Positions 1 to 5,701 of a stretch of 5,902 nt of DNA are shown in pieces. The stretch is from positions 1 through 5,902 of the forward strand of contig CAIPFS010000353.1 in the NCBI GenBank assembly GCA_903864375.1, in the 5' to 3' direction. The translations under genes and the position numbers were made by a program. The notes beneath the pieces are model-generated. The model was not told the DNA's origin, made no database searches, and saw only the letters and a list, made by a program, of their open reading frames with translations. Source of the stretch: an uncultured Verrucomicrobiota bacterium. GTDB lineage: Bacteria; Verrucomicrobiota; Verrucomicrobiia; Limisphaerales; UBA9464. Position 1 is the first letter of the stretch. Every line of letters begins with the position of its first letter.

Positions 1-1391
1 ACTTCGAATCCCATCCGATAGCCACCCAGCCAACGGGCGGACTGCGACTGCACCCACCAACTCAGAGCCGGTGCAGCCACGCAGATGAGCGGGACCAGCG
101 GGCCCCCCAGCCGGATGCGCGTGAAAAAGGCCAGGAGAAACAGTCCCAGGAGGGGGCCGTAGGTGAAAGTGGCCATTTCCAGGACCAACTGGATGGTGGA
201 CTTCCGGGGAAACTGTTGAAATCCAAGGATCGCCAGCAGCAGGAGTCCGGCAAACGTCACGTGGATCATCGGCCGCAGTTTCAATTGCCTGCGGGTGATG
301 GACGGGGCATCCGTTGAGAACCCGAGGAAATCCACGCAAAAGCTGGTGGTGAGGGTGGTCAGGACCGAGTCGGCACTGTTGAAGGTGGCGGCCGAAAGTC
401 CGATGACAAAAACCAGAGCCGCAAACGGTCCCAAATGATGAAGGGCCAATTCCGGAAAGACATTGTCGGAGGAACCATTGGAAAGCGTGACGTGACGGAC
501 CGACAGGTAGTGGAAAAGCAGGGCGCCAAGGCCGAGAAAGGCGGCGTTCACCGCCACCATGACGATGGAAAACGACTGAAGGTTGCGCTGGGCATCGGGA
601 AGGGAGCGGCAACTCAGATTCTTTTGCATGTTGTTCTGGTCCAATCCATTCATGACCACCGCCAGAGCGGCGCCGCTCAGCAGTTGCTTGAGGACGAAAT
701 CGGGTGCGCGCCAGTCGGTATTGAAGACATGGAACGACGGACTCTTACGGATGGAGTCCAGGAGTCCGATCGGTCCCAGGTCCAATTGGTGTCCAATGGC
801 GGCGATCGACAGCACCACCGCGAGGAGCAGGAAGCTGCTTTGGAAGGCATCGGTCCAAATCAGTGTCTTGATCCCTCCTTTCAAGGTATAGGCCAGGATC
901 AATAGGATGACCCCGAAGACGCTGACCACAAACGGGATGCCCAGTGGATCGAAGACGTGGGCCTGAAAAACGCGAATCGCGAGATACAGTCGGGCGGCAG
1001 AGCCCAACAGACGGGAGACCAGAAAAAAGGCTGCGCCCGTTCGTTGCGCTTCCACACCGAGTCCGTTGCCCAGAAAGCCGTAGATACTGGTGAGATTGAG
1101 CCGATAAAATTGCGGCAGGATGCAACGGGCGATCAACCAGTAGCCCATCGCATTGCCCAGGATGACCTGAAGGTAGGAAAAGCTTTGGACACCCACCTGC
1201 CCTGGCACTGAAATGAAGGTCACGCCCGACAGCGAATCGCCAATCAAACCAAACGCGATGAGGAACCATGGGGCGCGCTGATTGCCACGGAAGTATCCGT
1301 CCGTTGTCGGCCTCCTGCCCGTCCATGCGGCCACACCCAGGAGGGCGACAAAATAGAGGCCGATACAGCCAAGGATGAGCAGGGGACTCAC
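1..1391 (-). CDS. Sodium:solute symporter (SSS/SLC5 family), partial: N-terminal 463 codons
   Basis: Inner-membrane, sodium-coupled uptake protein of the SSS family; the solute cannot be told from sequence. The frame is open without a stop from GTG at 1391-1389 to the left edge, giving 463 codons plus two bases; the C terminus lies outside the window. Hydrophobic segments recur throughout (for example about residues 3-23, 72-92, 155-170, 185-200, 235-250, 275-295, 322-338, 378-391, 408-423). Family motifs visible: DGYFRGNQRAPWF (31-43), GDSLSGVTFISVPG (51-64), YTLKGGIKTLIWTDAFQ (168-184, the equivalent of the GG..A..WTD..Q segment), DQNNMQKNL (251-259) and SAATFNSADSVLTTLTTSFCVD (333-354), the helix that supplies sodium-site Ser/Thr residues in vSGLT-like proteins. 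This style is typical of Bacteroidota/Verrucomicrobiota SSS proteins. The GTG start is preferred because the next residues match the family N terminus; AGAGGA lies 11 bases upstream as a weak Shine-Dalgarno. The frame stays open further upstream, but I see no ATG near it. Divergent from the Dabb gene. Confidence 0.94.
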   Translation of the reverse strand, partial: MSPLLILGCIGLYFVALLGVAAWTGRRPTTDGYFRGNQRAPWFLIAFGLIGDSLSGVTFISVPGQVGVQSFSYLQVILGNAMGYWLIARCILPQFYRLNLTSIYGFLGNGLGVEAQRTGAAFFLVSRLLGSAARLYLAIRVFQAHVFDPLGIPFVVSVFGVILLILAYTLKGGIKTLIWTDAFQSSFLLLAVVLSIAAIGHQLDLGPIGLLDSIRKSPSFHVFNTDWRAPDFVLKQLLSGAALAVVMNGLDQNNMQKNLSCRSLPDAQRNLQSFSIVMVAVNAAFLGLGALLFHYLSVRHVTLSNGSSDNVFPELALHHLGPFAALVFVIGLSAATFNSADSVLTTLTTSFCVDFLGFSTDAPSITRRQLKLRPMIHVTFAGLLLLAILGFQQFPRKSTIQLVLEMATFTYGPLLGLFLLAFFTRIRLGGPLVPLICVAAPALSWWVQSQSARWLGGYRMGFE

Positions 1392-1507
1392 GGCAGGAAA
1401 TATCCTCTGAAGGCTTTGGCGCAAGCCAGTTGAATCACCCAAAACCTGCGTGCCCGGCTTGCCAGTGCCCGGGAAGGACCACTACCGTCCGGGGTCTCTT
1501 TCAGCCC
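1392..1507. promoter_or_regulatory. Divergent intergenic region between symporter and Dabb gene
   Basis: These 116 bases separate two divergently transcribed genes, so they should hold promoters or leaders for both. I find no convincing -35/-10 pair. The visible structure is an imperfect inverted repeat, CCCGG at about 1479 and CCGGG at about 1498, with an inner GGAC/GTCC pair. It could be an operator or leader hairpin, but it is short and sits in GC-rich DNA. The regulatory role is inferred from position only. Confidence 0.3.
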
Positions 1508-1891
1508 ATGAAAACCATTTTCTGCCTCGGACTCCTGCTCCTCACCGCCCTTCCCCTCACGGCCTTTGCCGCGACCCATCGCAAAGGGAAACTTCTTCAC
1601 GTGGTTTCATTCAAGTTCAAGGAAACCGCAACCAAGGACGACATTCGCAAGGTGGAGGAAGCCTTCCATGCCTTGAAGACCAAAATCCCCCAGGTTCAAA
1701 AGCTGGTGTGGGGCACCAACAGCAGTCCGGAGAAGCATGACAAGGGCTTCACCCATGCCTGGATCCTGACGTTTAATTCCGATGCGGACCGCGACGCCTA
1801 CCTGGTGCATCCGGACCACAAGAAATTTGGGGAACTCGTCGGGCCGTATCTGGGCGACGTCTTCGTCGTCGATTTCTGGTCCCACGAGTGA
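1508..1891 (+). CDS. Secreted Dabb-domain (stress-responsive alpha/beta barrel) protein
   Basis: Protein of 127 residues with an N-terminal signal peptide (about residues 1-21: Lys at position 2, a Leu-rich core, then Ala-Phe-Ala), probably cleaved before ATHRKGK. The remaining ~100 residues look like a Dabb domain (PF07876), a dimeric ferredoxin-like alpha/beta barrel: HVVSFKFKE (31-39) is the first strand, a helix covers about 43-58, WGTNSS (68-73) follows, and HAWILTFNSDADRDAYLVHP (83-102) leads into HKKFGELVGPYLGDVFVVDFW (104-124). The AYLxHPxH segment and the closing VVDFW are characteristic. Biochemical function is unknown for most members; periplasmic forms are, from memory, common in Planctomycetota and Verrucomicrobiota. 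The frame is open from ATG 1430, but ATG 1508 is chosen because it places the signal peptide at the N terminus; the 26 extra residues look non-coding. No clear Shine-Dalgarno is visible, and no enzyme partner is adjacent, so no role is assigned. Confidence 0.9.
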   Translation: MKTIFCLGLLLLTALPLTAFAATHRKGKLLHVVSFKFKETATKDDIRKVEEAFHALKTKIPQVQKLVWGTNSSPEKHDKGFTHAWILTFNSDADRDAYLVHPDHKKFGELVGPYLGDVFVVDFWSHE

Positions 1892-1941
1892 TTCCCGACC
1901 AGGCCTGCGAATGGGAATGCTTCGGGACGTGGCCCGGCGCA

Positions 1942-1983
1942 GCCGACAGGAATGTCGGCGGCCCGGCAGACAAGAATGTCTGC
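1942..1983. repeat. Two tandem 24-base repeat units, each an 18-base perfect hairpin
   Basis: Unit 1 (1942-1959) is GCCGACA-GGAA-TGTCGGC and unit 2 (1966-1983) is GCAGACA-AGAA-TGTCTGC. Each is a perfect 7-bp stem with a 4-base loop; the first loop is GNRA type. The repeat period is 24 bases, with 18 of 24 bases identical. The two stem differences, position 3 C to A and position 16 G to T, form one compensatory pair change, which suggests that pairing is maintained. The units sit 50 bases after the Dabb stop codon with no T-run, so they do not look like a simple intrinsic terminator. They resemble dispersed REP-like intergenic repeats; whether other copies exist cannot be seen here. Confidence 0.65.
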
Positions 1984-2020
1984 GCTCCTGCGTGACGGAG
2001 CGCGGCACTGAAAGCGCTCT
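1982..2020. repeat. Overlapping inverted repeats with two alternative stems
   Basis: GCGCTCC (1982-1988) pairs perfectly with GGAGCGC (1997-2003) across an 8-base loop. The same GGAGCGC block can instead pair with GCGCTCT (2014-2020) across a 10-base loop: six Watson-Crick pairs plus a terminal G-T. The two stems exclude each other, and the first also shares two bases with the end of the upstream hairpin. The arrangement resembles attenuator-type alternative folding in the long leader of the photolyase-like gene, but no T-run and no leader peptide were found, so function is only inferred. Confidence 0.45.
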
Positions 2021-2144
2021 CACGGGTTCACTGAGACCCTCGACTGCGATTTCATGGTTCTCTTCGGCCTTGGAAAGCCCACCGAATTTGCGGCTCGCGG
2101 GATCGGGTGTAGCCTGAGCTGCCCCATCGGGAAAGGTTTTCGAC

Positions 2145-2149
2145 AGGGG
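2145..2149 (+). promoter_or_regulatory. Ribosome binding site that supports the GTG start at 2158
   Basis: AGGGG lies 8 bases before GTG 2158, a normal Shine-Dalgarno spacing. It decides the start of the photolyase-like gene, because no ATG is available near the N terminus and an in-frame TAG at 2110-2112 limits any upstream extension. Confidence 0.55.
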
Positions 2150-2157
2150 CAGCAACC

Positions 2158-3435
2158 GTGAACGACCCGGGCGAGGCCCAATTCCCGCCATTTCCAAATT
2201 CTCGCGCCACAGCGGAAAACCGACTCCGGACATTCCTGCCAGGGGCGGCCCGCTACGCTGCCCATCGAAATCGGGTGGCTCCCGGGCACGATGGGGTCTC
2301 GCGATTGTCACCCGCCCTCCGGCATCGGTTGATTTTAGAGGAGGAAGTGGTGGCCGAGGTCCTCAGTAGGCATCGGTTTCAAGCTGCGGAGAAGTTTCTT
2401 CAGGAAGTGCATTGGCGGACGTATTGGAAAGGGTGGCTCGAATTCCGTCCGCAGGTCTGGCGCGATTACGTGCGGAAAATTGCCACCTGGACGACCACAG
2501 CTCCGGGGCCGCTCCTGGAACGGGTCGAAGCCGTCTGCCGCGGGACCAGCGGCGTTGCCATCCTCGACCGTTTTACACGGGAGCTGATTGAAACCGGGTA
2601 CCTCCACAATCATGCCCGGATGTGGTGGGCCGGGTATTGGATTCATGTCGAGAGGCTGCCGTGGGAACTCGGTGCCGATTTCTTCCACCGCCATCTTCTG
2701 GACGCTGATCCTGCCAGCAACACCCTGGGTTGGCGCTGGGTGGCCGGACTCCAAACCCCGGGCAAAACCTATCTTCCGCGGCGGTCGAACCTGGAACGGT
2801 ACTGTGATCCCGGATGGCTTGCAGATGACACCGGTCTGGAGCGACTGGAGGATGATGTCGTTGAACCGGCACGGGTCGAGGACACCGCGTCGGTTGAGAT
2901 CCATTCCCTGCCGAAATATTCCACGTCACCCGCCAGCCCGCCTGGACGCTTCGGCTTCTGGTTGCATGAGGACGACGCCACCCTCGAGATCGGGGCCTTT
3001 CGCGACTGGCAGCCCTGTGCCATTGCCGTCGGTTCCACCATGACCTCCGGGCCGTTCTCCAGTCTGGGACGGCAGCGCCGGATTCACCTGTCACGGGTTC
3101 TATGCGATGGCGGTGATCGGGCCGCGCGGCATTTCAGATGCCCCGTGGATGTTTTAGCCTCGGGAGCCCTGGCAGAGTCGCTTGGAAATTGGGCCCTGGA
3201 ACATCAATTGCAGGAAGTTGTGGGCTATGCGCCCTTTGTCGGGCCCGGGAGCGATGCGGTGTCGGAGGTTCGCGAGACCCTTTCCGCACGGGGAATCCGA
3301 TGGACCCCGGTGCAACGGCAGTGGGATGCCGAACTTTTCCCATTTGCCAGGGCTGGCTTCTTTCCTTACTGGGCCAGGATCTGCAAACGGCTTGGAACCG
3401 GTGAGGATCAGGAGAGGCAATTGCCAGGGTTTTAA
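2158..3435 (+). CDS. Photolyase/cryptochrome-like flavoprotein, FAD-binding domain first
   Basis: Protein of 425 residues. Residues about 13-225 match the helical FAD-binding domain of DNA photolyases and cryptochromes: SRLSP (48-52, the TSxLSP-type phosphate-binding segment), EKFLQEVHWRTYWKGW (78-93), GYLHNHARMWW (147-157, with N151 matching the flavin N5-facing Asn), LPWELG (167-172) and LDADPASNTLGWRWVAG (181-197, with D182/D184 matching the conserved Asp pair). W169 and W192 match two members of the electron-transfer Trp triad (E. coli W359 and W382); the third is unclear. The usual N-terminal alpha/beta antenna domain is absent, and an in-frame stop at 2110-2112 rules out an upstream extension. 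Residues about 262-410 instead form a second region with an alpha/beta look (ALAESLGNWALEHQ, VVGYAPFVGP, then an Arg-Gly-Ile strand and QRQWDAELFPFARAGFF). I recall similar C-terminal extensions in FAD-domain-first homologues of marine proteobacteria. DNA repair and light sensing are both possible; activity is unproven. Translationally coupled to DUF2256. Confidence 0.88.
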   Translation: MNDPGEAQFPPFPNSRATAENRLRTFLPGAARYAAHRNRVAPGHDGVSRLSPALRHRLILEEEVVAEVLSRHRFQAAEKFLQEVHWRTYWKGWLEFRPQVWRDYVRKIATWTTTAPGPLLERVEAVCRGTSGVAILDRFTRELIETGYLHNHARMWWAGYWIHVERLPWELGADFFHRHLLDADPASNTLGWRWVAGLQTPGKTYLPRRSNLERYCDPGWLADDTGLERLEDDVVEPARVEDTASVEIHSLPKYSTSPASPPGRFGFWLHEDDATLEIGAFRDWQPCAIAVGSTMTSGPFSSLGRQRRIHLSRVLCDGGDRAARHFRCPVDVLASGALAESLGNWALEHQLQEVVGYAPFVGPGSDAVSEVRETLSARGIRWTPVQRQWDAELFPFARAGFFPYWARICKRLGTGEDQERQLPGF

Positions 3436-3436
3436 C

Positions 3437-3598
3437 ATGCGCGGTGTTCAAAAACAGCACCTGCCGGTCAAGCACTGCTGCCATTGTGGCCGGCCCTTTT
3501 CCTGGCGAAAAAAATGGGCTCGCGACTGGGATCAGGTTCGCTACTGCAGCGATGCATGTCGAAAGGGGCGTCCGCTGCCCGGTCATTCCCAAACCTGA
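3437..3598 (+). CDS. DUF2256 family small Cys4 (zinc-ribbon-like) protein
   Basis: Protein of 53 residues and normal length for the family (PF10013). It shows the DUF2256 signature: CCHCGRPFSWRKKWARDW (14-31) followed by VRYCSDACRKG (34-44). C14/C17 and C37/C41 form the expected CxxC plus CxxxC metal-binding set; C15 is an extra Cys. The basic WRKKWAR segment could contact nucleic acid or a partner, but no function is established. ATG 3437 begins one base after the TAA (3433-3435) of the photolyase-like gene and has AGGG 7 bases upstream, so the two are almost certainly one operon. From memory, DUF2256 genes often lie beside cryptochrome/photolyase-type genes, which suggests a shared role. 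The frame is open well upstream (from 3182), but that part overlaps the photolyase gene and is a shadow; the family match begins near this ATG. Confidence 0.93.
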   Translation: MRGVQKQHLPVKHCCHCGRPFSWRKKWARDWDQVRYCSDACRKGRPLPGHSQT

Positions 3599-3694
3599 AG
3601 CCATCGGTTCCGTTGATGTACCCGGAAGCTAAAGTCTGGTCCGCCGACGCAGGCTGTCGTTGCTGAAATCCACCCCGGCCCATGGGATGGTACC

Positions 3695-3716
3695 AAGTCC
3701 AGAGACTTCAGTTTTT
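3695..3716 (+). terminator. Weak terminator-like hairpin between convergent genes
   Basis: AAGTC (3695-3699), loop CAGA and GACTT (3704-3708) form a perfect 5-bp stem, followed after three bases by five T (3712-3716). It lies about 100 bases after the DUF2256 stop and overlaps the Nudix stop codon on the other strand. The stem is short and not GC-rich, so termination efficiency is doubtful. The rest of 3599-3694 shows nothing I can name. Confidence 0.3.
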
Positions 3717-4376
3717 CCCGACGAGGGCCGACACTCCGTAGGAATCCACAGACGTCGCCGGAACCGAAATCAATCCGGCTTGTTCCTTCTTGGAATTGAG
3801 TCGCAGGCACTCCTGCAATCGATCCAGCAAGGGATGCTGGGCTATTTTCAGGAGGTCCCTAGCCTCCGTCAGGCCGTAAAAGCGGGCCTGGACAATCTCC
3901 GGCCACCGCCGCTTGCGACCCGAGCCGGGAGGCCATTCAATCTCCACATGGTTGCTCCGGATGGGAATGCTCTCGTCGACATCGCCTTCAAAGGCCCAGG
4001 CAAAGATGGTCTTGCCACCTTTTTGCCGAATCCAACCCAGCTCCATATAGGGGGGAACCGAAGCCAGTCCCACCTCTTCATTGAACTCCCGAATGGCCGC
4101 TGCCAGTTTTTCTTCGCCAGGCTCGACCTCCCCCTTGGGGATGGTCCAGACATCGCGTTCCCGATGAGGGAACCAGGGGCCACCCGGACGGGCGATGAAC
4201 ACTTCAATACGCCCACGATTCCGCCGAAACATCAGCAGACCGGCGCTGATGCGCGAACGTCGTTGGGGTGTCTCGGGGCTGGGCACGGTGGCGGTGGAGG
4301 GCAGAGTAAAACATTCGATGACCGGTTTTGATGAGGTACCCTGACCCTTCGGTACGGTAATCCATCCCGTCACCAT
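3708..4376 (-). CDS. Nudix hydrolase
   Basis: Predicted enzyme that cleaves a nucleoside diphosphate linked to another group, with Mg2+ or Mn2+; the substrate is unknown. With ATG 4376 the product is 222 residues. The Nudix box GX5EX7REUXEEXGU is complete at residues 82-104 (bases 4065-4133), with G82, E88, R96, E97, E100, E101 and G103. The preceding ISAGLLMFRR, ARPGGPWFP and VWTIPKGE segments fit the common stand-alone bacterial NTP-pyrophosphohydrolase type of about 150 residues. The start is uncertain. ATG 4376 has AGGAAG 14 bases upstream, which is long spacing, and adds about 42 residues with no family match. GTG 4286 would give 192 residues and lie closer to the domain but has no visible ribosome site. 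About 28 residues after the domain (SKKEQAGL...VGKN) are an extension. The frame is open to 4784, but that part is a shadow of the upstream gene. It starts 61 bases after the EboE stop on the same strand. Confidence 0.87.
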   Translation of the reverse strand: MVTGWITVPKGQGTSSKPVIECFTLPSTATVPSPETPQRRSRISAGLLMFRRNRGRIEVFIARPGGPWFPHRERDVWTIPKGEVEPGEEKLAAAIREFNEEVGLASVPPYMELGWIRQKGGKTIFAWAFEGDVDESIPIRSNHVEIEWPPGSGRKRRWPEIVQARFYGLTEARDLLKIAQHPLLDRLQECLRLNSKKEQAGLISVPATSVDSYGVSALVGKN

Positions 4377-4437
4377 TTGGCAACAAAAGTCTTCCTGCTT
4401 GTCACTTGCCTTTCGAAGATAAGTCCGGATGGCGGGT

Positions 4438-5613
4438 TCAAGCCGGCTGGAATCCAACCGAGGAAAGCCGTTCCAGGGTCCATCGGTATTCCTTTGCGAG
4501 CATCTCCTCGACAGAATGATCCCTCCATCCGTCGGGAAGGACCTCCCAGGTGTAGGTTTCCATCTCCAGGTGCCGGCACAACTGGGGATGATCTCCCAGA
4601 AAAGCCAGGGTCCCGCGCAACTGCTCAGCCGTGGTTCCCCAGTCGGTGCCCTCCGGCGCGTGGAGCGGGATATGAAAGTGCACCCGCCATTCCGCCGACT
4701 CGCTGACGCTTCCCGCTGACGCCGCCAGCAAGGCCTGATCGAGATCCGGATAGCGGACCAGGGTTCCGTCACTTCGGCGCTCAATCACCTGGTGAAAATA
4801 GACGCCGTCTTCAAAGGCAACGAGCGCCTTGCGAACTGCCTCCGTTGGCCGGACACGGAGCGCATTGCTCAAGTGGAGCTTGCTCACCCGAACCCCGTTT
4901 TCCACCAGGCGCGCGAGGCTGGAATCCGGAGCCTCGTACTGCAGGGCAAAGTGGCAGGTGTCGTAGTTGATTCCCAGGTGGCGCTGAAGCCGTTCATCCC
5001 CCCCGCGCTCGTTCCGCAACTGGTGGAACAATTCAAGAAATTCATCTGTGTTTTCCACGGTCCCGAACGGTTCCGGCTCGAGTCCCAGATGGAGTTCAAT
5101 CCCGGTCCGGTTCCGGATGTCATCGAGATGCTCGACGCAGGTCCACAAGCGCTGGCGGGCCAACTGCATCCGGGCCGGGTCCAGATTGAATTGCTTGAAG
5201 CTGACGGGGACGGTGCTGACGCTTCCCTCCACCCCTTCCGGAAGCAGTTCCGCCAGGATATCAAAAAGGCGCACGGTGTAGGCCAACCGTTCGGAATGCG
5301 ACCAATCGGGCTGCGCCACCTGCTCCTTCACCCGTGATCCATGAAAATTACCAAACGGGAACCCGTTGATGGTAAAGACATAGCACTGGTTTTCACTCAA
5401 CCACGTCTGAAACCTTCGCAGGGTTTCAGGCACGGCCAGCTCCCGGGAGGCGGTATCGCTCAATCTCAAGCCAATGGCAAACGGTCGATTCGGGCATACC
5501 CGACGCCGAACCTCGAGAACATGGGTGGAGAGGCTCTGGAGGGTTTCCTGCCAGTCGCGTCCGCGATGGACATTGGTGCAGTAGGCCAGATGGGCACCGT
5601 GGGTCAACTTCAC
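4438..5613 (-). CDS. eboE: EboE-type metabolite traffic protein (TIM-barrel, sugar isomerase-like)
   Basis: Protein of 391 residues resembling EboE of the ebo clusters, which are linked in cyanobacteria and other bacteria to moving secondary metabolites or precursors (for example scytonemin precursors) out of the cytoplasm. The fold is a xylose isomerase-like TIM barrel. Recognisable segments: GAHLAYCTNVHRGRDW (6-21), FAIGLRLS (45-52), YVFTINGFPFGNFHG (78-92), VKEQVAQPDW (95-104), LLPEGVEGSVSTVP (123-136), LGLEPEP (176-182), GINYDTCHFALQYE (214-227), VSKLHLSNALRV (243-254), VYFHQV (271-276), WRVHFHIPL (309-317) and HLEMETYTWEVLP (348-360). E179, D218, H221, H274, H312/H314 and E350/E352 are plausible metal or catalytic residues by analogy with the superfamily. 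GTG 5613 is chosen because the family N-terminal motif begins a few residues later. No other ebo gene (UbiA-like, dehydroquinate synthase-like, TatD-like) is visible; neighbours are Nramp (88 bases upstream) and Nudix. The molecular reaction is unknown. Confidence 0.88.
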   Translation of the reverse strand: MKLTHGAHLAYCTNVHRGRDWQETLQSLSTHVLEVRRRVCPNRPFAIGLRLSDTASRELAVPETLRRFQTWLSENQCYVFTINGFPFGNFHGSRVKEQVAQPDWSHSERLAYTVRLFDILAELLPEGVEGSVSTVPVSFKQFNLDPARMQLARQRLWTCVEHLDDIRNRTGIELHLGLEPEPFGTVENTDEFLELFHQLRNERGGDERLQRHLGINYDTCHFALQYEAPDSSLARLVENGVRVSKLHLSNALRVRPTEAVRKALVAFEDGVYFHQVIERRSDGTLVRYPDLDQALLAASAGSVSESAEWRVHFHIPLHAPEGTDWGTTAEQLRGTLAFLGDHPQLCRHLEMETYTWEVLPDGWRDHSVEEMLAKEYRWTLERLSSVGFQPA

Positions 5614-5701
5614 GGCTTCAGTGTACCTTCAGAGGGAGGGGCAATCAAAGTCCGCATCCCACGATTACCTCAAATCGCCAGCCAGCCACTCACTCCAACC
5701 C

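Noticed and set aside
435..905. Plus-strand ORF of 156 codons
   Set aside because: It lies antisense to the symporter frame, which carries clear SSS motifs; its composition is low in structure and shows no recognisable domain.
745..1326. Minus-strand ORF of 193 codons
   Set aside because: It is an out-of-frame shadow of the symporter on the same strand; the symporter frame carries all family motifs.
1388..1600. Minus-strand ORF of 70 codons ending at the symporter start
   Set aside because: It is antisense to the Dabb signal-peptide region and low-complexity (Gly/Glu/Lys rich), with no domain. The overlap of its TGA with the GTG start looks like chance.
1942..1983. CRISPR array
   Set aside because: Only two units with a 24-base period and 6-base gaps, no spacers of CRISPR length and no cas gene in the window.
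1607..2311. Minus-strand ORF of 234 codons
   Set aside because: It is antisense to the Dabb gene and the start of the photolyase-like gene and reads through the hairpin repeats; no domain is recognisable.
3507..3514. A7 run in DUF2256 as a programmed frameshift site
   Set aside because: The in-frame reading gives the conserved WRKKW motif and a complete family-length protein, so no frameshift is needed.
4425..4460. Palindromic AGCCGGCT near the EboE stop as a terminator or repeat
   Set aside because: Only an 8-base palindrome with mismatched flanks and no T-run; too weak to call without other copies.
4377..4784. N-terminal extension of the Nudix frame to 4784
   Set aside because: The extra codons overlap the end of EboE in another frame, are rich in Arg/Ser/Trp, and have no domain; a start after the EboE stop is more likely.
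4792..5337. Plus-strand ORF of 181 codons
   Set aside because: Antisense shadow of EboE, which has clear family motifs on the minus strand.
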